Shown one piece after another: positions 26,277-33,655 of a stretch of 34,164 nt of DNA. The notes beneath the pieces are model-generated. The model had not been told where the DNA came from, did not search any database, and saw only the letters and a list, made by a program, of their open reading frames with translations. Each line of letters begins with the position of its first letter. Position 1 is the stretch's first letter. Made by a program: the position numbers and the translations under genes. This DNA is from Deltaproteobacteria bacterium (GTDB lineage Bacteria; Myxococcota_A; UBA796; CAJQPC01), in NCBI GenBank assembly GCA_016717595.1, contig JADKFE010000063.1:1-34164 (forward strand). The letters run 5' to 3'.

Positions 26277-26303
26277 CACACCTCGGGATCGCCCGGCTAA
26301 GCT
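26273..26303 (+). promoter_or_regulatory. Candidate promoter of the MopE-motif lipoprotein
   Basis: CTGACA (26273-26278), overlapping the nuclease stop codon, and TAAGCT (26298-26303) are separated by 19 bases, longer than ideal. The -10 has the TANGCT form found before other genes in the window. Confidence 0.3.
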
Positions 26304-26332
26304 GCGCTTGAGACCCCTTGCTCAGCAGGTTC

Positions 26333-27913
26333 ATGATGACACGACACGTCCCCCTCGTTGTTCTGCTCCCTACCCTCCTCGCCCTCGGCTGCAAGGGCGG
26401 CCTCTTCGCGGACGACACCGGCCAAGGCGCCTACGCGGACGAGGACGAGGACGGCTTTCAAGGCATCGACGGCGACTGCGACGACCAAGATCCGAGCGTC
26501 TTCCCTGGGGCGGCGGAGCTCGCCGGAGACGGCGTAGACAACAACTGCGACGGCCTCGACGGCAGCGCCGACTCCCTCCAGGACGAGGCCGTGTTCACCC
26601 TGACCGGCGAGGAGCTGCGCCCCAGCTTAGGTTCGCGGGTGGCCGTGGTTCGGGACATGGACGGAGACGGGCACGCAGAGCTCGTGATGACCCAACAGCT
26701 CGTGGGCCTTGAGAACTCCGCGGAGGAGCTCACGGAGCAGGTCGTGATCGTGCCCGGCCCCCTCGACACGACCACCACTCTTGAGGACGCCGTTCGCTGG
26801 TCCTCAGAGTCGACCTCCTTCCACAACATCGCCGACGGTGGCGACATGAACGGCGATGGTCTCAGCGAGCTCATCATCGCGGCCCCCGGCTACACCGAGC
26901 CCGAGACGAACGCCGGCCGCGTGTGGGTGTTGGTCGGCGGCGCCACGCCGCTCCCCGGCCTCTACTCCTTGGAGACGCTCAGCGACACCATCAGCCACGA
27001 CGAGTCCTTTGGCAGCATCGGATCCGCGCTCAGCGGCGGCGGTGACCTGAACGGGGACGGGCTCGCGGATCTGCTGCTCACGAGCCCCTCACAGCTCCTC
27101 GCCACCCCCACCACCGGCCTCGTCCTGGGCTTCGAGGGCCCCATCACCGGCGCCATCACCACCGACGACGCCACGTTTGGTCTGAGCGGCGTAGACCCCG
27201 GCGACCTCCTGGGCGAGACCATCGCCTGGGCGGGGGACATGAACGGCGACGGCCATGACGACATGCTGGTGAGCGCCCCAGCGAGCGGAGAGGCGGGCGT
27301 CGGCCAGGTGTGGCTGGTCTACGGGCCCCTCTCTGGAGCGCTGACCGTGAGCGACGCCGACGCCAGCCTCGTCGGAGACGCCCAGACCGCATTCAGCTTC
27401 GGGAGCAGCCTCACCGCCGCAGGCGACACAGACGGCGATGGTGTAGACGACGTGCTCATCAGCAGCCAATTCTACGCCGCAGACGGGGAACGCGCCGGGC
27501 GGAGTTGGCTCTTTCTTGGTGGCCTGTCGGGCACCTACAGCGTCACCGACGCCGAGGCCACCTTCCTCGCCCTTGGCCCAGGCGATTGGCTCGGCGCCGC
27601 CACGCTGAGCGCGGGCGACATCAACGACGACGGCCTCTCAGACGTGCTCCTGAGCGCACCCCAGCAGGTGTACCGGGGCGGAGACCACCTCCCCCGGGTG
27701 AGCCTGTTTTATGGCCCCTTCAGCGGCGAGCTGACCGCTGAGCACGCCGACCGTGTGTGGTCCTCCGCCGTGAACACCGACCTGGCGGGCGTCTCGATGG
27801 CCGTTGGGGGTGACCTCACCGGCGACGGCGCCGCAGACCTCGCCATCAGCGCGCCGAGACACCCCGTCGATGGGCGCCCCGTGGGCCGAGTCTATGGGGT
27901 CACGTTGGAGTGA
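26333..27913 (+). CDS. FG-GAP lipoprotein with MopE-type metal-binding motif
   Basis: This encodes about 526 residues. Start candidates are ATG 26333 and 26336; AGG at 26327-26329 is slightly better spaced for the second. VVLLPTLLALGCKGG is a lipoprotein signal (Cys20). Next comes DEDEDGFQGIDGDCDDQD then PGAAE...DGVDNNCDG, the paired Asp/Cys motif named after copper-repressible MopE and abundant in myxobacterial surface proteins. The rest is an integrin-alpha-like propeller with FG-GAP motifs such as GDMNGDGLSELIIAAPG, GDLNGDGLADLLLTSP, GDMNGDGHDDMLVSAP, GDTDGDGVDDVLISS, GDINDDGLSDVLLSAP and GDLTGDGAADLAISAP. The protein should be surface or periplasmic and bind calcium. Its ligand is unknown. 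It differs clearly from the duplicated propeller pair at 8626-12598. Confidence 0.9.
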   Translation: MMTRHVPLVVLLPTLLALGCKGGLFADDTGQGAYADEDEDGFQGIDGDCDDQDPSVFPGAAELAGDGVDNNCDGLDGSADSLQDEAVFTLTGEELRPSLGSRVAVVRDMDGDGHAELVMTQQLVGLENSAEELTEQVVIVPGPLDTTTTLEDAVRWSSESTSFHNIADGGDMNGDGLSELIIAAPGYTEPETNAGRVWVLVGGATPLPGLYSLETLSDTISHDESFGSIGSALSGGGDLNGDGLADLLLTSPSQLLATPTTGLVLGFEGPITGAITTDDATFGLSGVDPGDLLGETIAWAGDMNGDGHDDMLVSAPASGEAGVGQVWLVYGPLSGALTVSDADASLVGDAQTAFSFGSSLTAAGDTDGDGVDDVLISSQFYAADGERAGRSWLFLGGLSGTYSVTDAEATFLALGPGDWLGAATLSAGDINDDGLSDVLLSAPQQVYRGGDHLPRVSLFYGPFSGELTAEHADRVWSSAVNTDLAGVSMAVGGDLTGDGAADLAISAPRHPVDGRPVGRVYGVTLE

Positions 27914-27967
27914 CGCTCGCCCGAGAACTCTGACGCTCACCTCCAAAACCTGACACCCCACACAGAC

Positions 27968-29557
27968 TCACCGCCCCAGCCGCCGCCCCCGCAGCACGCC
28001 CAGCGCCCGGCGTAACCCCGGCAGCAGGGCCGCATACGCCGGGCACCGCGCGGCGAACAGCGCGTCCGTGGCCTCGATCAGCGCCTCGGCGGCGTCGGCC
28101 TGGCCGCCATGCGCCCGAGACAAGGCGTCGAGCTGGGGCAAGTGCTCCCCCAACGGCAGGCTGAGCAGGCTGAGGCGGGCGATCTCCGAGGGCACAAGCT
28201 CGCTCACGCCGCCGCCATACGACCGGCCCTCTAGCTCAACGCTGAGCAAGGTGAGGCTCGTGTGGAACGAGACGACGAGGTCAGCGGCGCTCAAGCCGGC
28301 GCTGGGCAATGGCGCGCCCTGGTAGATCGTGTCGGTGGTCAACAGACCGGCGGCGTTGTGCTGCAGGCGGTGGTGCAGGTGCGCACGTTTGGCCAACAAC
28401 AAGGCGCCCGGCGCCACCACGGGCACGCGGTACCAGGGGCGGCGCACGCGGCACTTGTACCGTTCGGGGATGCCCTCGGCCTCGGCGGTCTGAAGGTAGG
28501 CCAAGGCGCGGGCGTGGGGCGGAGGGCGATCGGCGGAGAGGTCGAGGAGCCAGGCGCGCTCCCCCTCAGCGCGGGCGGCGGCGTGGTCGGCCTCGGTGAC
28601 GATGAGGCCCCCGGTGTGCCCGGCGCGGGCCAAGAGCGGGCGGGCCCAGGGCGTGAGGTCAAACGCGGCGAGGGTGGTGTCGGTGACGGTGAAGAAGGCG
28701 TTCGCCCCGGTGACCGTGGAGACGCTCAAGCGGGCCAAGGCGCCGAAGGGGCGAGCCTCGGGCAACAGACGCGCCTCGGCCAAGGCGGCGCGAGACTCGG
28801 CGTCTAAGACGAGGCCGGTCCAGGGGCCCTCACCCGGCGGCAGCGGCTCCTCGGGGCCCAAGGCGCCGCTGAGGCCCACCCGGGCGCGGCCCTCCCCCGC
28901 CGCGACCCAGCGCCCGCTGAGCACCACCACCTCTTGCAGCACCTTGGGGAACGAGCCTCGGGGGAAAAGATCGAGGCGCAGGGCCTCGGACTGGGCGCTC
29001 AGGGCGGCGCGCAGGGGGCCCGTAGACGCCGTCGAGAGCAGCTCCGCGGGCAAGACCAGCGCGAAGGCGCCGCCGGGGCGAAGCTGGTGCAGGGCCACGA
29101 GCACAAAGGGCACCCAGAGGTTCGCCACGCCGCCCACGGCGCGGCCTTGGGCATGAAGCAGCGCGTCGGCCTGGGCGCGGTCCTCGGCGGGCACAAACTG
29201 GTATCGAACGAAGGGCGGGTTGCCGACCACGGCGTCGACGGGGGCCGGGGCGCGCGCCGCCCAGGCGAAGAAGCTCTCGTTGTGGACCTCAGCGGGGGCG
29301 GCGGCGGCGGCGAAGGGGAGCTTGGCGGCCTCAGACGGCTCTCGCTCAACCGCGATCAGGCGGCGCGGCGCGTCGGCGGCGGCGGCCAAGGCACGAACGA
29401 AGGCGCCGTCCCCGGCGCTGGGCTCTAGCACCGTGGCGCCGGTCAACGACGCCCCGCGGGCCTCCCGCAGCCGCTCTAGGGTGAACATCACCAGCGGCGC
29501 GGGGGTGTAGAACCCTCCACGGAGCTTCTCGGGGCTGACCTCGTCGGCGCGGCGCAT
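27968..29557 (-). CDS. N6-adenine DNA methyltransferase, Eco57I/type IIG-like
   Basis: With the ATG at 29557 this encodes 529 residues; a GTG at 29590 would add 11. Motif X-like KLRGGFYTPAPLV is followed by the SAM-binding motif LEPSAGDGAF (44-53), acidic motif II AVERE (69-73) and catalytic motif NPPF (113-116), the N6-adenine signature. The C-terminal half (~270-510) resembles a target-recognition domain (ERYKCRVRRPWYRVPVV, TTDTIYQG). No fused nuclease domain is present and no restriction gene lies next to it, so it is a solitary methylase or half of a broken system. A YhcG-type nuclease lies 1.7 kb away across one lipoprotein gene. The substrate sequence cannot be predicted. Confidence 0.88.
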   Translation of the reverse strand: MRRADEVSPEKLRGGFYTPAPLVMFTLERLREARGASLTGATVLEPSAGDGAFVRALAAAADAPRRLIAVEREPSEAAKLPFAAAAAPAEVHNESFFAWAARAPAPVDAVVGNPPFVRYQFVPAEDRAQADALLHAQGRAVGGVANLWVPFVLVALHQLRPGGAFALVLPAELLSTASTGPLRAALSAQSEALRLDLFPRGSFPKVLQEVVVLSGRWVAAGEGRARVGLSGALGPEEPLPPGEGPWTGLVLDAESRAALAEARLLPEARPFGALARLSVSTVTGANAFFTVTDTTLAAFDLTPWARPLLARAGHTGGLIVTEADHAAARAEGERAWLLDLSADRPPPHARALAYLQTAEAEGIPERYKCRVRRPWYRVPVVAPGALLLAKRAHLHHRLQHNAAGLLTTDTIYQGAPLPSAGLSAADLVVSFHTSLTLLSVELEGRSYGGGVSELVPSEIARLSLLSLPLGEHLPQLDALSRAHGGQADAAEALIEATDALFAARCPAYAALLPGLRRALGVLRGRRLGR

Positions 29558-29618
29558 CCACGCGGAGTATCCCGATGGGCCCAAGCGCACCCTCGGCTCT
29601 TTTTGCGATTCAGTTGGT

Positions 29619-29648
29619 TTGACGATCGGGTCGCGACGCGTCTATGAA
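29619..29648 (+). promoter_or_regulatory. Candidate promoter of the metal-uptake cluster
   Basis: TTGACG (29619-29624), five of six to consensus, is followed after 18 bases by TATGAA (29643-29648). The predicted start would fall at or beside the ATG at 29655, implying an almost leaderless transcript. I saw no clear Zur or Fur palindrome in 29558-29654. Confidence 0.33.
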
Positions 29649-29654
29649 GAGAGC

Positions 29655-30062
29655 ATGCCCCGCTCCCGCCTCGCACGCGCCGCGCTCCTGTTCATGGCCT
29701 TGTTGGCCTGGACGATGGGCCTCGGCGCGCGGCTGGTGCATCGGGTTGAGGTCACCCACGTCGTCTGCGCCGCCCACGGGGCGCTGATGGAGCTCGGTGA
29801 GGAGTCCGCTGAAGGCTCAACCGAGGTCGCCAGCCCGGGTGATGCGGGCGGCGATCCAGACGACGATGACCACGGCGAGCACGATCACGACTGCTCCTTA
29901 GACGGGGTCTCCGCCGTCGCCTTGGCCTCGGCCCCTCCGGCGCTGGGTTTCCCCTGGGCGTTCGCCCGCGCCCACGACGACCGCGCGGCGCGTCTGCCCC
30001 TGGCCCGCGGGCCGCCTCTGGCCTTCGCGCCCAAGACCTCACCCCCCGTGCGTCGCTCCTGA
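29655..30062 (+). CDS. Small exported His-rich protein heading the metal cluster
   Basis: This encodes 135 residues starting at MPRSRLARAALLFMALLAWTM, a signal sequence or signal anchor. HRVEVTHVVCAAHG (His35, Cys38, His41) and an acidic His-rich run DDDDHGEHDHDC (69-80) are likely metal-binding. The C-terminal third is Pro/Arg/Ala-rich without motif. I do not recognise a named family. As the first gene before an outer-membrane barrel and ZnuA/ZnuC homologues, it may buffer or sense periplasmic metal. GAAGAG lies just upstream of the start; an in-frame TTG at 29619 lies within the promoter and is unlikely. Confidence 0.7.
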   Translation: MPRSRLARAALLFMALLAWTMGLGARLVHRVEVTHVVCAAHGALMELGEESAEGSTEVASPGDAGGDPDDDDHGEHDHDCSLDGVSAVALASAPPALGFPWAFARAHDDRAARLPLARGPPLAFAPKTSPPVRRS

Positions 30063-30071
30063 GCGTGTGGC

Positions 30072-30087
30072 GGAGCCTTTGGGCTCC
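30072..30087 (+). terminator. Hairpin between the His-rich protein and the barrel gene
   Basis: GGAGCC (30072-30077) and GGCTCC (30082-30087) form a perfect 6-base-pair stem with loop TTTG, 10 bases after the first stop and 30 before the next start. It may be an attenuator or partial terminator within the cluster; a strong T-tract is absent. Confidence 0.33.
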
Positions 30088-30116
30088 ATCCCCATCCCTC
30101 TTGATCGGCGCCTGTG

Positions 30117-31382
30117 ATGTCTTCGTGCTCGTTCGTGTTTCTGTGGACCTTGTCCGCCTTCGCCCAAGAGTCTCCCGCGGAGGAGCCCGCCCCGCTCACC
30201 CCGGAGGAGCTCGCGGAGCTTGAGGCCGCCCTCGGCGCAGACCTGAGCGCCGCGCCTCCCCCGCCGCCGCCCACCGCCGCCAGCCCCTTCCCCAGCGCCG
30301 CAGGCCAAGGGCGCGGGGCGGTGGCGATGCAGTCGATGAACCCCGACCTCTCGTTCATCGCCGACTTCGCCCTCGCGGGGTTCAGCTCGGACGCGCCGCT
30401 GATGTCCGGCGGCCACGATCCCCAGGTGAACGGCTTCAACCTCCAGCAGCTTGAGCTGGCCATCGGCTCGGCCGTAGACCCTTACCTACGCTTTGACGCG
30501 AACGTCGTGTTCTCGCAGTTCGGCGTCGAGATCGAGGAGGCCTACGGCACCACCTTGGGTTTGCCCGGGCGCACCCAGATTCGCGCGGGGCAGTTCTTGA
30601 CCCGGTTTGGGCGGATCAACAACAGCCACCCCCACTCCTGGGCGTTTGTAGACCAGAGCTTCGCCATCGGGCGGGTGATGGGCGGCGAAGGCAACCGGGG
30701 CCTGGGGGTGGAGGGCTCGGTGCTGCTGCCGACGCCGTGGTTCGCTGAGCTCATCGTGTCCGAGACCATGGCCAACGGCGAGGCCACGGCGCGCAGCTTT
30801 TATGGCGCCAAAGACCTCGGCGTCGGCAGCCCTCTGGACCTCCAGACGACGGCGTCGCTCAAGCAGTTTTTCCCCTTGGGGGACGACTGGTCGCTGTTGA
30901 CGGGTCTGTCGTGGGCGGGCGGGCCGAACCCCAGCGGGCGCGGCAACCGCAGCGAGCTCTACGGCGGCGATCTCACCCTACGTTACCGCCCGATCACCCG
31001 GCAGAGCTTCACCCAGGTGACGCTCACGACGGAGTGGATTCATCGGCGCCGCCAGGTGGCGGATGATGTGCTGCTGGATTTGACCTCGTATACCCAGCTC
31101 CAGTGGCGTTTTGCCCAGCGTTGGGCCTGGGCCGGGCGCTACGAGCTGGGCACCCCGGCCCGGGCGATGAGCGGCGCCGCCGACATTGAGGACCCGCTCG
31201 ACCCGGAGTGGACCGCCCTGCGCCAGCGCGGCGCGGTGAACCTCAGCTTCTGGCCCACGGAGTTCTCGCGCATCCGCCTGCAGTACGACCTCGACCTGCC
31301 CGGCTGGCGGCCCGTCCCCGAGCACGCCGTCTTTCTCGCCTTTGAGCTCGTCGTCGGGGCGCACGGCGCCCACGCCTTCTGA
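30117..31382 (+). CDS. Outer-membrane beta-barrel of the metal-uptake cluster
   Basis: This encodes 421 residues from ATG 30117 (a GTG precedes it directly). MSSCSFVFLWTLSAFAQ is a signal peptide. A Pro-rich periplasmic linker (about 20-65) precedes alternating polar/aromatic strands typical of a porin-like barrel (DLSFIADFALAGFSSD, QVNGFNLQQLELAIGSAVDPY, TQIRAGQFLTRFGRINNSHPH). The chain ends in a strand near AVFLAFELVVGAHGAHAF. There is no TonB plug domain in front, so it is more likely a channel than a classical TonB receptor, although similar proteins have been annotated as zinc-regulated receptors. Its place directly before a ZnuA-like gene suggests it admits zinc or another divalent metal across the outer membrane. 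Confidence 0.75.
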   Translation: MSSCSFVFLWTLSAFAQESPAEEPAPLTPEELAELEAALGADLSAAPPPPPPTAASPFPSAAGQGRGAVAMQSMNPDLSFIADFALAGFSSDAPLMSGGHDPQVNGFNLQQLELAIGSAVDPYLRFDANVVFSQFGVEIEEAYGTTLGLPGRTQIRAGQFLTRFGRINNSHPHSWAFVDQSFAIGRVMGGEGNRGLGVEGSVLLPTPWFAELIVSETMANGEATARSFYGAKDLGVGSPLDLQTTASLKQFFPLGDDWSLLTGLSWAGGPNPSGRGNRSELYGGDLTLRYRPITRQSFTQVTLTTEWIHRRRQVADDVLLDLTSYTQLQWRFAQRWAWAGRYELGTPARAMSGAADIEDPLDPEWTALRQRGAVNLSFWPTEFSRIRLQYDLDLPGWRPVPEHAVFLAFELVVGAHGAHAF

Positions 31383-31394
31383 GGAGAAGACCCC

Positions 31395-32318
31395 ATGATC
31401 TCCGCATCTTCCCTGCTTCGGCTCGCCCTGCTCACCCTGCTCAGCGTCCTGCTGCGCCTGCCCTCGGCCCAGGCCGCCGTGCGGGTGGTGACGACGCTCC
31501 CCGACCTCGCGGCCTTGGCCAAAGAGCTCGGCGGCGGCGCGGTCACGGTGACTTCGCTCGCCCTGCCCACCCAAGACGCCCACTGGGTTGACGCCCGGCC
31601 GAACCTCGCCCTGGAGCTCTCCAAGGCCGACATGTTGCTGGTGGCGGGCCTCGATCTGGAGGTTGGTTGGTTGCCCAATCTACTCACCGGGGCGCGGAAC
31701 CCCGACGTTCAGATCGGCGCCAAGGGCTATGTGGACTGCTCGCAGTATGTGCAGCTCCTCCAGGTGCCCACCGTCGCCGTGAACCGCAGCATGGGCGACG
31801 TTCACCCCGGCGGCAACCCGCACTACCTCTACGACCCCCGGCGGGCGAAGAGCGTGGCGGCGGGCATCGCCTCGCGGCTTGTGCAGCTCGACCCGGCCCA
31901 GAGCGCGGTCTACCAGACGAACCTCACCCGCTTACACAAAGAGCTCGACGCCGCGATCCTGCGCTGGGAGGGCCAGCTCGCCGGGCTCAAGGGCGTGCCG
32001 GTGGTGGGTTACCACAACTCTTGGCCCTACCTCGCCGACTGGCTGGGCTTCACGATCATCGAGCACATCGAGCCCCGCCCGGGCATCCCGCCGACGCCCA
32101 CCCACGTCTCCCACGTGCTCCAGACGATGAAGGCCCAGGGCGCGCGGCTGCTCATCCAAGAGAGCTGGTTCCCGACGACGACCACCCAGCTCGTCGCCGA
32201 TAAGTCCGGGGCCAAGCTCGTGATTCTGCCCGGCGGCGCCGATGTGGCCGCTGGGGAGACCTACCTCCAGAACATGGACCAGCTCATCAGCGCCCTCGCG
32301 GCGGGCTTGGGGGGCTGA
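31395..32318 (+). CDS. znuA: Zinc/manganese ABC transporter substrate-binding protein (ZnuA-like)
   Basis: This periplasmic metal-binding protein of 307 residues would deliver metal to the ABC importer. The signal peptide ends at SAQAA (~28). It belongs to the cluster A-I solute-binding family. His63 (DAHWVDARPN), His143 (NPHYLYDP) and His207 (YHNSWPYLADWLGF) are the conserved ligands, and Asp283 (PGGADVAAGETY) is a likely fourth. There is no long His-rich loop, unlike Escherichia coli ZnuA. AGGAG lies 8 bases before the ATG, and the gene starts 12 bases after the barrel stop. Zinc is favoured by the His/Cys-rich neighbours, but manganese cannot be excluded. Confidence 0.9.
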   Translation: MISASSLLRLALLTLLSVLLRLPSAQAAVRVVTTLPDLAALAKELGGGAVTVTSLALPTQDAHWVDARPNLALELSKADMLLVAGLDLEVGWLPNLLTGARNPDVQIGAKGYVDCSQYVQLLQVPTVAVNRSMGDVHPGGNPHYLYDPRRAKSVAAGIASRLVQLDPAQSAVYQTNLTRLHKELDAAILRWEGQLAGLKGVPVVGYHNSWPYLADWLGFTIIEHIEPRPGIPPTPTHVSHVLQTMKAQGARLLIQESWFPTTTTQLVADKSGAKLVILPGGADVAAGETYLQNMDQLISALAAGLGG

Positions 32319-33145
32319 TGAGCCGCGTCTCGCTGCTCCTCCTCGTCTCGGTGGGCGCCTCGGCCTGCACCTTCGCCCCGGGAAACGCCGGGTTCGCCAC
32401 CTTGACCGACGCCCAGCTCAGCGCCGCCCACGACCCCGGCGAGGCGCGGGATCTCGGCGAAGACGGCCTGCTCACGAACGAGGGCTACGCCGTGAAGCTC
32501 TCGGCGCTCACCCTCACCGTGGGCGCCCTGCACCTCGACGAGCTTCAAGGCGCCTCCGACGTCAACTTTGACCCGGCGAACCCGCCTGAAGGCTACGGCC
32601 TCTGCCACGGCGACCACTGCCACGCCGACACCGGCGAGCTGGTGAGCTACGCCGAGATCATCGCGGAGCTGGCCGGGGAAGGCGCCGAGCTCGTCCCCGT
32701 GGTGAGCTTGGCGGTGAACGACACCCTGGACCTGCTCGCCGGGGAGGACCGGGCGCTCACGGAGATGAGCCCGTCGGCGGATCTGCCCATGGTGGACATC
32801 TTGCAGGCGCGGCTGGAGGTGAGCGCGCTTCACCTGCGCGGCGTGGCGACGCCCTGGGATGAGCCCGAGGCCGGGGCTTTGGACCTCGTGATCGACCTGC
32901 CGCTCAGCGCGCCGCTGACCGCCGCCCTCGACCTCTCCATCAACCGCGACATCGATCCGCTGTTGAGCCTCAGCCTCGACCTGATCATCGACGGCACGCT
33001 CCTCGATGACCTCGATCTGGAGGCCCTGGCCACGGACGATGTGTGGTCCGTTGCAGACGCGGATCGCACAACTCCGGGCGTCGATGTGCTCTTGGACAAC
33101 CTCTCTAAACAGACCCCGTCGGCCGAGATCCAAACCCAACGATAA
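32318..33145 (+). CDS. Lipoprotein with CHGDHCH metal-binding motif
   Basis: This encodes 275 residues. The ATG overlaps the znuA stop by one base (TGATG), so the two are translationally coupled. MSRVSLLLLVSVGASAC is a lipoprotein signal (Cys17). The protein is mostly beta-sheet (LSALTLTVGALHLDELQG, ALDLVIDLPLSAPLTAALDLS), with an exposed loop GYGLCHGDHCHADTGE holding Cys96, His97, His100, Cys101 and His102. That density of soft ligands points to tight zinc or copper binding. I cannot name the family. The coupling to ZnuA suggests a partner that receives or hands over metal in the periplasm. Confidence 0.8.
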   Translation: MSRVSLLLLVSVGASACTFAPGNAGFATLTDAQLSAAHDPGEARDLGEDGLLTNEGYAVKLSALTLTVGALHLDELQGASDVNFDPANPPEGYGLCHGDHCHADTGELVSYAEIIAELAGEGAELVPVVSLAVNDTLDLLAGEDRALTEMSPSADLPMVDILQARLEVSALHLRGVATPWDEPEAGALDLVIDLPLSAPLTAALDLSINRDIDPLLSLSLDLIIDGTLLDDLDLEALATDDVWSVADADRTTPGVDVLLDNLSKQTPSAEIQTQR

Positions 33146-33160
33146 ACCTGGAGTCCCGAC

Positions 33161-33625
33161 ATGAACCGACACCTCACCCTGGCCCTCACCCTCGCCGCGC
33201 TGACCGCCTGCGGCAAAGAGACCGCTGAAGATCCCGCGCAGCACGCCTGCGACAACGCTGGCGTGGTCGGCGCGACCGCCGCCGCCGTCGCCGAGGGGGA
33301 GAGCCCCGCAGTCCTCGGCGAAGATCAGCCTACCCTCTACGCCCTCACCGACGGCGTGCCGGGCTACGTCATGCTCATCATTGAGGCCGACGAGGCCCTG
33401 CTGCTGTTCGCCGACACCGCGGATGTCGTCACTGGCCTGTGGGATGATTCCGACGCCGACATCTTGCCTGAGGGCGGCCCAAACGAGCTCTGCCCTGAGG
33501 ACATCCCCGAACATTTCGACCTCGATCTGAGCGCCGGGACCTACCTCTTGGAGCTGGGCCCCGCGGCCGTGCCTGAGGTATGGCTGATGCTCACCCCCTC
33601 GGAAGGCCATGGACACGACGAGTAG
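33161..33625 (+). CDS. Small lipoprotein of the metal cluster, His-tailed
   Basis: This encodes 154 residues with lipoprotein signal MNRHLTLALTLAALTACGKE (Cys17). It starts 15 bases after the previous stop, with CTGGAG as ribosome-binding site. The mature domain is small and acidic, with two further cysteines (QHACDNA, ELCPEDI) and the segment GYVMLIIEADEALLLFADTA. It ends GHGHDE, a short metal-binding tail. No family is recognised. Position between ZnuA- and ZnuC-like genes implies a periplasmic or membrane-surface role in metal handling. Confidence 0.78.
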   Translation: MNRHLTLALTLAALTACGKETAEDPAQHACDNAGVVGATAAAVAEGESPAVLGEDQPTLYALTDGVPGYVMLIIEADEALLLFADTADVVTGLWDDSDADILPEGGPNELCPEDIPEHFDLDLSAGTYLLELGPAAVPEVWLMLTPSEGHGHDE

Positions 33626-33655
33626 CCCACGCCCGCTGCGGAGGCGCCGATTCTT

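Noticed and set aside
29558..29654. Zur or Fur box before the metal cluster
   Set aside because: I looked for an AT-rich inverted repeat and found none; only the TTGACG/TATGAA pair stands out.
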